Shown here in pieces: positions 8,802-17,486 of a stretch of DNA of 64,000 nucleotides. A program made the position numbers and the translations under genes. Numbering within the stretch: position 1 is the first letter of the stretch; each line of letters begins with the position of its first letter. Source of the stretch: Rhodobacteraceae bacterium WFHF2C18 (GTDB lineage: Bacteria > Pseudomonadota > Alphaproteobacteria > Rhodobacterales > Rhodobacteraceae); assembly GCA_002166865.1 (NCBI GenBank), contig NHTQ01000001.1, positions 248,001 to 312,000 on the forward strand, read 5' to 3'. The notes below the pieces were generated by a model. The model worked only from the letters and a program-made list of their open reading frames with translations. It was not told the origin of the DNA and searched no databases.

Positions 8802-10139
8802 TCATTGCTCGCGGAAGGCGCGGCTCATGCTGTCGCGGATCGGTTTCACCAGGTATTCGAAAAACGTGCGTTCCTGGCTCTGGATCATCACCTCCGCCGG
8901 CATGCCCGGCACCGGCGCGAAGGAGGAGACCCGGCTGTATTCCTCCGACGTCACGTCGATGTGCGCGACATAGACCTCGCGGGCGATGCCGTCCGACGTG
9001 TCCGTGACGGCGTCGGCCGAAAGGTAACTGACCCGTCCGTCCAGCACGGGCGTCGTGCGCTGGTTGAGCGCCGAAAGCCGGACCGTCGCCGGCTGTCCCA
9101 CGCGAACGCTGTCGATATCGGTGCGCGGCACCAGGGTCTCGATCTGCAGGGGCGCGTCGGAGGGCAGGATCTCGGCGATCGGTTTGCCGCTCTCGATGAC
9201 CCCGCCGGGGCTGTGGTAATGCAGGCGCACGACCGTCCCGCTGACGGGGGCCTTGACCGAGGCGCGTGCCAGGATGTCCTTGGCCTTGCGCGCCTTCTCG
9301 CGGACTGAGTCCAGCTCGGCCTGGATCGATTGCAACTCGTCCAGCGCGGTTTCGCGCCGGTCCGAGGTCAGCTTGTCGATCTCGAGTAGGTACTTGGTCC
9401 GGGTCCGCTCGATCTCTCCCAGTTCGGCCTTCAGGCGGGCGATGTGGCCCTCCGTCTCCAGAACGGCCCGCCGCACCGCGTTGTATTCCGGCCGCCGGAT
9501 CAGCCCACCGTCGAGAAGTTCGGCCTTGTCGGCCAGTTCCTCGTCCAGGTTGGCGGCGCGCGCCTCGTAGGATTCCAGCTGTTCACGGTATCCGCCGGCG
9601 CGCACGCCGAGCAGCTCGATACCGTTTTCCAGGATCGCCAGCTCGTTCTCCTTAAGACGGCGGGCCGACTCGAAGGTCAGTTTCTGGTCGGAAATGATCT
9701 GTGCCAGTTCGGCGTTGTCCTGCGCCATCTCCACGAGGTGTTCGGGGAACACGATTTCCTCGCCATCCTGGTGCTGGGTGCGCACGCGGGCCTCCATCGC
9801 TTCCAGCCGGGCCTGGCGCAACTTGAGTTCGCGCAGGTCCGCGGTGGCAGCCGTTTCGTCGAGCTGCACGATGGCATCCCCCTTTTTTACGCGGTCGCCT
9901 TCCGCGACCAGGATCGCCTCGATGATCCCGCCTTCCAGGTGCTGGACGATCTTGTTGCGGCCCGTGGCCACGAAGGACCCCTGGGAAATCACGGCCGCTG
10001 CAAGGGGGGCCTGGAAGGCCCAGGTGCCGAACCCCCCGAAGGCGATGATGAACAGAAGGATTCCGAAGATCGCGTGCTTTCGGATCGAGCGCGGCACGTC
10101 ATGGTGCCACTCCATGACTTCGACGGTCTCGGTCATCAT
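8802..10139 (-). CDS. HlyD-family type I secretion periplasmic adaptor
   Basis: A 445-residue membrane fusion protein. One N-terminal transmembrane helix (about residues 24-42) is followed by a split biotinyl/lipoyl-like motif (GSFVATGRNKIVQHLEGGIIEAILVAEGDRVKKGDAIVQLD). A long coiled coil runs over residues 100-290, and the C-terminal beta barrel contains ASVKAPVSGTVVRLHYHSPGGVIESGKPIAEI. It resembles the PrtE/AprE and LapC adaptors. It overlaps the upstream ABC gene by a few bases (ATGATGA), so the two are translated together. It would link the inner-membrane ABC exporter to an outer-membrane TolC-type channel that is not encoded in this window. Confidence 0.93.
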   Translation of the reverse strand: MMTETVEVMEWHHDVPRSIRKHAIFGILLFIIAFGGFGTWAFQAPLAAAVISQGSFVATGRNKIVQHLEGGIIEAILVAEGDRVKKGDAIVQLDETAATADLRELKLRQARLEAMEARVRTQHQDGEEIVFPEHLVEMAQDNAELAQIISDQKLTFESARRLKENELAILENGIELLGVRAGGYREQLESYEARAANLDEELADKAELLDGGLIRRPEYNAVRRAVLETEGHIARLKAELGEIERTRTKYLLEIDKLTSDRRETALDELQSIQAELDSVREKARKAKDILARASVKAPVSGTVVRLHYHSPGGVIESGKPIAEILPSDAPLQIETLVPRTDIDSVRVGQPATVRLSALNQRTTPVLDGRVSYLSADAVTDTSDGIAREVYVAHIDVTSEEYSRVSSFAPVPGMPAEVMIQSQERTFFEYLVKPIRDSMSRAFREQ

Positions 10140-12415
10140 TCCTTCTCCCCGTTTTCGGGCGGCGAACCACTGGTGCCGCCGACGCCTTTCTGTCCGCTCT
10201 TGCGGAACTCCGCGAGGCGCTGGAGGACCTGGTTGCGCTCGCCCAGCATCGTGATGTTGCCCTCCGACAGCATCATGATCTTGTCCACGGCACTGAGAAG
10301 CGTGGGTTTCTGGGTGATCACCACGACGGTGATCTTGTTGTTCCTGGCGTGTTCGATGGCACGAGCCAGCGCCGCATCGCCGGCCGCGTCGAGGTTCGAG
10401 TTGGGTTCGTCCAGCACCAGCAGGCGCGGATCCCCGAAGAACGCCCGCGCCAGCGCGATCCGTTGTTTCTGGCCGCCGGACAGCGGCGAACCGTCGGCGG
10501 CGACCATCGTCTCGTAGCCTTGGGGCAACGAGGCGATCATGTCGTGCACATCCGCCAGCACGGCGGCGCGATGGATCTGCTCATCGGTGGCGTCGTCGCG
10601 CATCCGCGCGATGTTCTGCTTGATCGTGCCGGGAAACAGCTGAACGTCCTGGGGCAGATAGCCGATGTTCTCGCCCAACTGGCGCGGATCCCAGTTGCGC
10701 AGGTCCATCAGGTCCAGCCGCACGCTGCCGGAGGTGGGCATGATCGACCCGACCAGCATCTTGCCCAGCGTCGTCTTGCCCGCCCCCGAGTTGCCGATCA
10801 CGGCCAGCGTGTCGCCCGGGGACAGCGAAAAGCTGATGGCGTTGAGCACGACCTGCTTGGTCCCGCCGGGAACATACAGCAGGCGGTCGACATCCAGCCG
10901 GCCCTCCGGCTGCGGCAGGCGCAGCCGTTCGAACTGCAGGCCCGAACGGGTCAGCAGGTTGGCAATCCGCCCGTAGGCCGACCGCGACAACAGGAAGGCG
11001 TTCCACCCCTCGATGGCGCCCTCCACGGGGGCCAGGGCGCGGCCGGCGATGATCGACGCGGCGATGACCATGCCGCCTGTGATCTCGCCCAGAATGGCGA
11101 GGTAGGCCCCCCAGCCCAGCATCGCGACCTGGGTCAAGAGGCGCACCCCGCGCGACAGCGTCGCGGTAATCACGTTGCGGTCCTGCGCGCGCACCTGCGA
11201 CGTCAGCGACGCGGCCGTGTCGCGCCCCCAGATCGATACCGCCTCGGGGATCATCGCCAGCGCGTTGATGATCTGGCTGTTTCGCGTCATGGAATCCAGG
11301 TGCAGATTGGCGCGCGATTGCGACTGGTTGGCCTCGGCAAAGGGCCGGGCCGTCATCCGCTGGTTTATCATCGCCAGCACCAGCAGGGCGACCGAGGTGC
11401 CCACCACGATGAAGCCCAGGTGCGGGTGCACGAGGAAGATGGCGAGCATGAAAAGCGGCGCGAAAGGCACGTCGAGAAAAGCCAGGAGTGTGCCGGAGGT
11501 GATGAAGCTGCGCACCTGCTGGAGATCCCCAAGGGCCTGGTATTCGCGGCCGTTGGAATGCAACGAGGCATGGGCTGCCGCGCTGAGGATCGGTTCGCCG
11601 AGCCGCGCCGACACTTCGACCGCCGTGCGCATCAGCATGAACCGGCGGACAGCGTCGAAAACGGCCTGAAGGATCACGGCGCCCGCGATGATGATGGTCA
11701 GCATGATGAGCGTATCGACCGAGCGGCTGGTCAGTACCCGGTCCGCGATCTGGAAGAGGTAGATCGGGATGGCCAGCACCAGAACGTTGGTGGCGCAGGT
11801 CATGAGCATCACGAACCCCATGTTGCGGCGCACCGCGGCCAGGGCTTCCTTCAGGCTCTCCTGGAAATTCTGCGGCCCGAGGCGACGGTGGAACTGGGCG
11901 CCGCCGCCACCGCCGCCGCCATCGCCGCCGCCGCTGCCGCCGCTCGGCGGGGCCGGACTGCCGCTTTGCGGGCTTTTGGGCTTGGTATTGATGCGCCCCT
12001 CGAGGGCGGGCCCGCCCAGCCCCTTGACCATCGGGTCCATGCGCGCGCGCCCCTTGTCGAATGTGCGGCCATCCGCCGTCCGATCGCCGGTATCCGGCCG
12101 GGCGCGGCCCTCGCGGGGCCGTTTGCCACCGGAGCGGCCGGCATCATCGTCATGGCGGCACTCCGGCCCGTTCGCGGCGGCGCCGCTTTCCACGGCGCCG
12201 TGGCAGGACGCGCAGGTGTCGGATTTCGGCATCAGCCGCAGGATGTCATTCAGGCCGGCGGTCTTCTCGCCAGTGGGTCGGTCACGCTCCGCCCCGGTCT
12301 CCGTTGCATTTGCCTCTGCCAGCGAGGCCGTCGCACGGACCTGCCACTCCTGCATCTCCGGGGTTTCTCCACGGTCCGTGACCTCCGGGGTCCTGGAATT
12401 GCGAAAGTCCTTCAA
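10136..12415 (-). CDS. Type I secretion ABC transporter (permease-ATPase) with long disordered N-terminus
   Basis: A 759-residue exporter. The six-helix transmembrane domain begins near residue 195 (MGFVMLMTCATNVLVLAIPIYLFQIADRVLTS, the PrtD-type start). The nucleotide-binding domain carries Walker A (GNSGAGKTT, about residues 536-544), the signature LSGGQKQRIALARA and Walker B LLVLDEPNSNLD. It has no C39 peptidase domain. The first 190 residues are unusual: low complexity, with a CASCH motif (Cys68, Cys71, His72) and a Gly-rich tract before the membrane domain. The TTG start at 12415 has GGGAG 7 nt upstream. It lies 19 nt after the repeat-protein gene and overlaps hlyD, so it probably exports the products encoded upstream. 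Confidence 0.92.
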   Translation of the reverse strand: MKDFRNSRTPEVTDRGETPEMQEWQVRATASLAEANATETGAERDRPTGEKTAGLNDILRLMPKSDTCASCHGAVESGAAANGPECRHDDDAGRSGGKRPREGRARPDTGDRTADGRTFDKGRARMDPMVKGLGGPALEGRINTKPKSPQSGSPAPPSGGSGGGDGGGGGGGAQFHRRLGPQNFQESLKEALAAVRRNMGFVMLMTCATNVLVLAIPIYLFQIADRVLTSRSVDTLIMLTIIIAGAVILQAVFDAVRRFMLMRTAVEVSARLGEPILSAAAHASLHSNGREYQALGDLQQVRSFITSGTLLAFLDVPFAPLFMLAIFLVHPHLGFIVVGTSVALLVLAMINQRMTARPFAEANQSQSRANLHLDSMTRNSQIINALAMIPEAVSIWGRDTAASLTSQVRAQDRNVITATLSRGVRLLTQVAMLGWGAYLAILGEITGGMVIAASIIAGRALAPVEGAIEGWNAFLLSRSAYGRIANLLTRSGLQFERLRLPQPEGRLDVDRLLYVPGGTKQVVLNAISFSLSPGDTLAVIGNSGAGKTTLGKMLVGSIMPTSGSVRLDLMDLRNWDPRQLGENIGYLPQDVQLFPGTIKQNIARMRDDATDEQIHRAAVLADVHDMIASLPQGYETMVAADGSPLSGGQKQRIALARAFFGDPRLLVLDEPNSNLDAAGDAALARAIEHARNNKITVVVITQKPTLLSAVDKIMMLSEGNITMLGERNQVLQRLAEFRKSGQKGVGGTSGSPPENGEKE

Positions 12416-12434
12416 CGTGGGTCTCCCTTGCCTG

Positions 12435-14405
12435 TCACGCCAGCATCGTTTGCATCACGTCGGAATGGGCCGCGCCGTCGGCGGTGACCGAGGCGCCGGC
12501 CTCCTGTCCCGTTTCCGTGCGGGGCTGGCCGGCCGCCATGTCGTCACTGAGAAATGCCACGGCCTCTGTCGCCAGGGCCTTGTCGGTATCCTGCACCAGC
12601 GTCACGTTGGGTGGCGGCGCGTCCTCGGACACCAGGTTGGCCTGGTGGAGGACCGCGTCGGAATAGACAGACCCGCCGGCCATGACCACCGACTCGATCC
12701 CCGCATCGGTCAGCCCCGCGACGTTCACCGCGGCGTTACTGCCCGTCTCGGTCTGTTGCCCCGCGGCTCCTGGCGAGGTGCCGACCAGGTCGCCATCGGA
12801 CAGAACGTTGATCTGGGTGACCGAGTGCATCTTGATCAGGTCGCCGGTGATATGAAGCACGTTCAATCCCTCCGCCCCCTCGAACGCGGGATGCGACAGG
12901 AACCCCGAAAGGTTGGGCGCGTCCGGGTCGAACTTGTCCAGCACGTCGCGCAAGCCATCGGTCAGGCTCGTCAACTGGTCGCTGGCGGTGTGCGTGATCG
13001 AGGCCAGGTTCATCGCCGCGTTGCCCGAGGTTGCCGCGAGACCCTCCGCGGTGTCGTTGGACGGCGTCTGCCCGGAACCGGCTTGAACGCCCGTGGCGAG
13101 GACGTCCTCGTCGGCCAGCACGTTGGTCTGGGAGACGAGGTATTGCGTGGTCATGTCACCCTCGACGATGATGAGGTCGAAGGTCATCCCGCCCGAGAAG
13201 AGCGATTCGGCGTTGATCAGCTCGTTCTCGCCGGTCGAGATCCATGACTCCCACCCCGAAATGGACGTGCTCAGCGTGTCCTCGTCGCCGACGAAGTTGA
13301 TCTGCTCGGTCCAGCTGTAGTTGATGAGGTCGCCGGTCAGGGTCGTGACGTTCACGAAGGGCGTGTTGCCGGTCGTCGTGCCGAGGTCCGGGCCCTCCAC
13401 CACGCTCGGCCGGTCGGAAAACGCGGCCTGGTTGAGCATGGTGTTGTCGCTCTGCGCTTGCGCCGCGTCGTCGCGCATCACGTTGACCTGGCTGATCACG
13501 TCCAGGCTCACGACATCGCCGCGCACCGCGATCACCGGCGCGTCCACGCCGCTCGACACGGCCGAGACCTGGTTCTGGGCGAGGTTGCCGCCGGTCAGCA
13601 GCGTGTGCGGGGCGGCTTTGCTTCCGGCGGAGAAGTCATCGGGACCGTCCCGGTCCCGTTCGGGCAATTCAGGCAGCATCGATTGCCAGTCGGGCATCTC
13701 GGACGCCGACGCGCCGTTCACGGTGATCCCGTCGGCGTCGGCGCCCCGCGCGAAGGTGACATCCGCCGCCGGCAGCGCCTCGGCTGCCTCTTCTGAGGCC
13801 CGTGAGACCGCCCCCACGAGATCCCGCGCTTCCGCGGTGGTGGTGCCGGCGGGCGCCGCGAAGGGGGACAGGTCGAGCACCTGGAGCGCCTCGGCCTGCT
13901 GGGTCGCGTGAGCGGTCAATTGTTCCTGCAGGTTGGCCCAGGCGTTGGCCAGCGCGTCGGAGGTGTTCAGGCTGTCGCGGTCGAAGAGGATGTTCTGCTG
14001 GATCGTGAATTCGGCGACAGAGCCCGGCGCGAAAGAAAGCATCGGCGGTATCACGCCGCCCGGCGCGCCCGGATCCGGCAGGGCAACCGCCGCCGTGTCG
14101 GGCGGGACCGCGGCGTCCCCGACAGGTTGGGACGGTTGCGGCACGGGGCTTCTGTCGGGCGCCTGCAGGTCGGGATCGGCGAAGCGCGGGGCGTAGGCGT
14201 CGGCATCGTTCACGCGCGGGTCGTAGCCCTCGGGCCCGTAATCGGCTTCATGCTCTCGGGCCGCTGCGCGGATTTCTTCGAGTTTCTGTTCGTCGCGGCC
14301 GTGTTCGAAGCTTTCGTATTCCTGTCTTCCGCGGACGGCTTCGGTGATCAATTGGAACAGGCCGATGAAAAAGGCGATGGATTCTGTGATCTTGTCCAAG
14401 AACAT
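12435..14405 (-). CDS. Large acidic repeat protein, predicted type I secretion substrate
   Basis: A 656-residue protein that matches no named domain I know. The N-terminus (MFLDKITESIAFFIGLF) has an amphipathic or hydrophobic helix but no Sec signal peptide. About six divergent modules follow the pattern GD-x(5-9)-Q-x-N-[VIFL]-x(2)-[DE]-x-D. Examples are GDVVSLDVISQVNV, GDLINYSWTEQINF, GDMTTQYLVSQTNVLADED and GDLIKMHSVTQINVLSDGD. The composition is rich in Asp, Ala, Gly and Thr and lacks Cys. Absence of a signal peptide, acidity and position directly before the ABC-HlyD pair suggest export by that system. It is not a classical RTX protein, because no GGxGxDxUx nonapeptides are visible. Function unknown. 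Confidence 0.85.
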   Translation of the reverse strand: MFLDKITESIAFFIGLFQLITEAVRGRQEYESFEHGRDEQKLEEIRAAAREHEADYGPEGYDPRVNDADAYAPRFADPDLQAPDRSPVPQPSQPVGDAAVPPDTAAVALPDPGAPGGVIPPMLSFAPGSVAEFTIQQNILFDRDSLNTSDALANAWANLQEQLTAHATQQAEALQVLDLSPFAAPAGTTTAEARDLVGAVSRASEEAAEALPAADVTFARGADADGITVNGASASEMPDWQSMLPELPERDRDGPDDFSAGSKAAPHTLLTGGNLAQNQVSAVSSGVDAPVIAVRGDVVSLDVISQVNVMRDDAAQAQSDNTMLNQAAFSDRPSVVEGPDLGTTTGNTPFVNVTTLTGDLINYSWTEQINFVGDEDTLSTSISGWESWISTGENELINAESLFSGGMTFDLIIVEGDMTTQYLVSQTNVLADEDVLATGVQAGSGQTPSNDTAEGLAATSGNAAMNLASITHTASDQLTSLTDGLRDVLDKFDPDAPNLSGFLSHPAFEGAEGLNVLHITGDLIKMHSVTQINVLSDGDLVGTSPGAAGQQTETGSNAAVNVAGLTDAGIESVVMAGGSVYSDAVLHQANLVSEDAPPPNVTLVQDTDKALATEAVAFLSDDMAAGQPRTETGQEAGASVTADGAAHSDVMQTMLA

Positions 14406-14453
14406 GGCGCTAGTACTCCGTTCGCCTGGAGCGCCCAGGAGAGGCCAAGGGAG

Positions 14454-14478
14454 GCTCGCGCGGCCCTGCCGCGCGAGC
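14454..14478. promoter_or_regulatory. Perfect 11-bp stem-loop between the two predicted secreted-protein genes
   Basis: GCTCGCGCGGC, loop CCT, GCCGCGCGAGC. It lies in the 112-bp gap between the stop of the upstream gene (14518) and the start of the downstream one (14405). In the direction of these genes no U tract follows. It therefore looks like an mRNA-stabilising or partial-termination hairpin rather than a full terminator; a T-rich run is present only on the plus-strand side. Confidence 0.6.
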
Positions 14479-14517
14479 TGTTCTTTTTCGAAGCGTCAGA
14501 TTGCTCTGACCGAGCGG

Positions 14518-15924
14518 TCACGCCGTGGCGTCGTCCTCGCCGGTCATCGAGTAGTTGGACGTCAGGTTCTGGCCCACGGTGGTCATGTCGACCGTGTTGC
14601 CCAGGACGTTGGCGCCCATGGTGATCGACTGGTTGAACGCCGTGGTCTCCAGCATGGCATCCGCGGAGGCCGAGGAACTGCCGGTGACGAACCCGTCGTC
14701 GCCGTTGTGCGACCCCCAGACGCCGCCGTGGCCGCCGTCGCCGCCGGGACCGCCGTGCGAGTTGCCGGCCTCACCGCCGATAACCTCGAGGTTCGTATCG
14801 CCCACGCCGGTTTCGCCTCCGTGGGCCTTGCCCGAGCCCCCGGCGGTTTGCGTCATGCCACCGGTCTCACCGACGTTGCCCCCTTTGGCATCTGCCACCG
14901 CATCGTCCGTAATACCGATGCCACCGCCCTGCGCCGCCGAAGCGGCTGCCGCGATGGCCTGCGCGGCGTCGCCGCCTTCCAGGAAGTCCAGCAGACCCAG
15001 ATCAAACCCGTCTTCGGTAGCGATTGCATCCGCGTCCGCCTCGGACTTGGCGAGGCCGGCGCCAATAGCTGCGTTCAAGGCAGATCCGTCTGCCCCACCG
15101 CCTTCACCGCCTTCGAGGTGGCCGTCAGTAACGCCACCGTCACCCGACTCGGCGTTGCCGCTCGCCGCCTCGCCGCCGATGGCAGCGCCCAGCGCCTTGC
15201 CGCCGACCGACGCGGCGTCGCCGCCGCCGCTGCCGCTGCCGCCGTCCGATTCGATGCCTTCTTTCGCCCATGCGTTGCCGCCATTGGCATTGCCGTTCTG
15301 GTGGAAGCCGGAACCGCCGTTGGTGACATCGGGATCCTTCAGCGTGTCGTTGTCGACGAGCTTGTTGTTCATGATGTTGACGGTGCCAACATCATTGCCC
15401 TCGCCGGTCAGCGCGCCGTTGAGGAGGTCATCGACGTTGATGTCGTCGCCGACGTCGTAGTGCATGTCGCCGTCCGCCATCAGCACGTCACCGATCGCCG
15501 ACCCGCCGGAGACGTCGATGTCGGCGAAGTCGTCATCGGTCGGCACGTAGCCTTCCATGTCCAAATCCACGTCCACGTCCACGTCGGTGTCGGTGGTGTG
15601 GTGGCTCTCCGACGTGTTGTTGTTGGTGTTGGTGTCGCGGTTGGTGTTGGTGTTGGTGTTTTCGTCGGTGTCCTTGTTCGTATTGGTATTCCTGTTTCCG
15701 TTGGTATTGTCGTTCTCGCTGGCATTGCCGTTCAGGTTCAGGTTGCCGTTACCGTTCAGGTTCAGGCTTTCTTGGTGCTGACCTTGGTATTGGTCCTGCC
15801 ATTGATCCTGGTCCTGCCATTGATCCTGGTCCTGCGATTGCGATTGATCGTCGTTGTCCTCGTTGATGGTCACGGAATTGTCCTGGATCCATCCGTAACC
15901 GTTATGTTGGTTCTTGATAACCAT
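14518..15924 (-). CDS. Asn/Asp/Gly-rich low-complexity protein, predicted type I secretion substrate
   Basis: A 468-residue protein with three compositional zones. Residues 10-110 are Gln/Asp- then Asn/Thr-rich (repeats of QDQDQW, LNGNGN, NTNTN and TDTDVDVDVDLD). Residues 110-200 are acidic. Residues 200-440 are Gly/Ala-rich (GGSGSGGGDAASVGG, GGPGGDGGHGG). The C-terminus (NQSITMGANVLGNTVDMTTVGQNLTSNYSMTGEDDATA) is less biased and may hold an uncleaved secretion signal. There is no Sec signal peptide. The ATG at 15924 has AGAAGGAA 8 nt upstream, better than the longer frame from 15966. It is the first gene of the block that ends with the ABC-HlyD exporter. Function unknown; a surface-layer or matrix role is inference. 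Confidence 0.82.
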   Translation of the reverse strand: MVIKNQHNGYGWIQDNSVTINEDNDDQSQSQDQDQWQDQDQWQDQYQGQHQESLNLNGNGNLNLNGNASENDNTNGNRNTNTNKDTDENTNTNTNRDTNTNNNTSESHHTTDTDVDVDVDLDMEGYVPTDDDFADIDVSGGSAIGDVLMADGDMHYDVGDDINVDDLLNGALTGEGNDVGTVNIMNNKLVDNDTLKDPDVTNGGSGFHQNGNANGGNAWAKEGIESDGGSGSGGGDAASVGGKALGAAIGGEAASGNAESGDGGVTDGHLEGGEGGGADGSALNAAIGAGLAKSEADADAIATEDGFDLGLLDFLEGGDAAQAIAAAASAAQGGGIGITDDAVADAKGGNVGETGGMTQTAGGSGKAHGGETGVGDTNLEVIGGEAGNSHGGPGGDGGHGGVWGSHNGDDGFVTGSSSASADAMLETTAFNQSITMGANVLGNTVDMTTVGQNLTSNYSMTGEDDATA

Positions 15925-16187
15925 GGTAGAACTTCCTTCTCTTTCGAAGGCCCGTTCGACCGCCACTCTTGTTTAAGGCGGACATGATTCGGGCCGTTGG
16001 TTTTGGCCGGGCGATTGCACCCGGCCGGTGAGCCGGCCAGGCCGATCCGTCGGGGTCCGGGACCTGGCCGGGCGCCTTGGGACAAGCGCGGACTTCAGGA
16101 TGAGGCCAGAAGGCGATCGAAAATAGCTCCCAGAAAGATCAACAGAAGCCGGCGCGCGTAAGCCCATGACAAGACCAGAAAAAACCG

Positions 16188-16221
16188 TTTTGCTCGGGCA
16201 AAAAGACATATTCTTGCCCGA
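16188..16221. promoter_or_regulatory. Overlapping inverted repeats upstream of the secreted-protein genes
   Basis: TCGGGCAA (16194-16201), 12 bases, TTGCCCGA (16214-16221) form a perfect 8-bp inverted repeat of operator size. It overlaps TTTTGC-TCGG-GCAAAA (16188-16203). The region is about 265 bp before the 15924 start codon and 610 bp before the LuxR-type regulator. It is a candidate binding site for that regulator or another dimeric factor. Confidence 0.5.
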
Positions 16222-16445
16222 TTCAATGCAGTCTTTACGGTTTATGTCGGGTGTGGATATCGCCGGCGGGTATCTAGATCCCGTCTGCGCGCGCGGACGG
16301 CGTGGCCGAAGAGCGCCGATAGCAATCTTTTTCTTTTCAGGGCGTTAATGCTCAAGTTTCCGCAACGGAAACTAACCGTTTTCGCTAAAACGTTAACAAT
16401 TCGATTAGCTAAGCATTTTGTGAATCCCTCACGGGATAAACTGTG

Positions 16446-16451
16446 TATAAT
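16446..16451 (+). promoter_or_regulatory. Candidate -10 element
   Basis: A perfect TATAAT in the AT-rich stretch upstream of the LuxR-type gene. A matching -35 is not obvious: TTGTGA at 16418 is 22 bp away. If used, it would give a leader of about 375 nt before the ATG at 16833. Confidence 0.35.
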
Positions 16452-16832
16452 ATTGCTCAGTCGGTCACTTTCCCGACATTTTCCAAGCCCCGCCTGCAGG
16501 GCGGCGGAAAACCGGGAAAGCGCCGCCGACAAACGCAAGGTTGAAACGGGATACATGCAGGACAGGGGGCCACCGGCAGAAGATCTGCCCGCGCCGAACG
16601 GTCGATCCTGCAACCCACGAGACGAAAGGAAAGGTGGAAGGGCACCATCCGGGCGGCTCGGTTCGATGGATCACATCATCGAAAACGGGAGCAGCGGGGA
16701 TTTGGGCACCGATGATCCGACCCGGGGCCGGATGCATTGACGAACAACAATGATCCCGCAATCCGGCGCTGTTACTTTGCAAAGTTGAATTGGCGAACCG
16801 ACGCTTGGTTTCTATTTTGGGGGGCTACTGTC

Positions 16833-17486
16833 ATGGCTGGCGTCTACATTAATATCATCGGGCACGGGCTGACCGTGTCGAATAAATGCGCAGAGGCGAT
16901 CAAGCTCGAATTCCCGAGCGTGGAGGTCAATCGGGCGGACGACCCCGACCTGTTGCCCAGTTCCGGCGATGGCGTGGTCAAGCTTGCGCTCGTCGAGGAA
17001 GAAATGGTCGAGGACGACATCGATCTTGACGTGCTCGAAAGCATGTCCGCGAAATGCATCGCCCTGGCCTACAACGACAAGTCGGTGGCGCTGCGCTTTT
17101 TCGATCATGTCAGCGAGCGCGAGGCGTTTTCACGGTTCGGCTTTCTGCCCATGAACCTGCGGTACGACTGCTGGGTCTCTATGCTGCGCCTTCTGTTTCT
17201 GGGGCACGGGTGCGTTCCGCAGGACCTGATGAAGCTCGGCGGACACAAGCCGCCGCTCGATCACAAGCTCATCAAGACCCGGCCAAAGCCGCGACTCACC
17301 CCGCGCGAGCGCGAGATCCTGGCCCTGGTGGCGCGCGGAAAACAGAACAAGCTGATCGCCGGGGAACTCGCCCTGTCCGAGCATACGGTCAAACTCCACA
17401 TGCATCACATCATCAAGAAGCTCGGCGTGCGCAACCGGACGGAGGCAGCCGGGATATACCTTTCCAATCCGCGGGGATCGGCCTGA
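16833..17486 (+). CDS. LuxR-family transcriptional regulator (CsgD-like layout)
   Basis: A 217-residue DNA-binding regulator. The C-terminal GerE/LuxR helix-turn-helix spans about residues 148-210 (LTPREREILALVARGKQNKLIAGELALSEHTVKLHMHHIIKKLGVRNRTEA). The N-terminal 130 residues resemble a receiver fold but lack a clear acidic pocket and phospho-acceptor, and there is no autoinducer-binding domain. This is the arrangement of CsgD/VpsT-like regulators of surface structures. I prefer the ATG at 16833, preceded by a G-rich stretch; a TTG at 16737 would add 32 unlike residues. It faces away from the predicted secreted-protein genes across the intergenic region and overlaps the next gene (TGATG). 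Confidence 0.85.
   Translation: MAGVYINIIGHGLTVSNKCAEAIKLEFPSVEVNRADDPDLLPSSGDGVVKLALVEEEMVEDDIDLDVLESMSAKCIALAYNDKSVALRFFDHVSEREAFSRFGFLPMNLRYDCWVSMLRLLFLGHGCVPQDLMKLGGHKPPLDHKLIKTRPKPRLTPREREILALVARGKQNKLIAGELALSEHTVKLHMHHIIKKLGVRNRTEAAGIYLSNPRGSA

Larger units (their letters stand above)
15925..16832. other. Long AT-richer intergenic regulatory region
   Basis: About 900 bp without a convincing gene, between the divergent predicted secreted-protein gene and the LuxR-type regulator. The part from about 16160 to 16470 is clearly richer in A/T than the rest of the window. It holds several inverted repeats: 16188-16221, GTTTCCG-CAA-CGGAAAC at 16356-16372, and CGTTTT-CGCT-AAAACG at 16377-16392. 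It also holds a good -10 hexamer TATAAT at 16446. Small open frames here are not supported by ribosome sites or composition. It probably contains the promoters of both transcription units and perhaps a leader RNA. Confidence 0.6.

Noticed and set aside
12190-12230. CASCH motif in the ABC exporter read as a c-type cytochrome site
   Set aside because: The segment is in a cytoplasmic, disordered N-terminus without a signal peptide or heme axial-ligand context, so heme attachment is unlikely. It is kept only as an oddity.
15600-15760. GTT/GGT-rich repeats that look like a microsatellite or CRISPR
   Set aside because: They encode the Asn/Thr-rich tract of the predicted secreted protein; there are no spacers and the unit varies in length.
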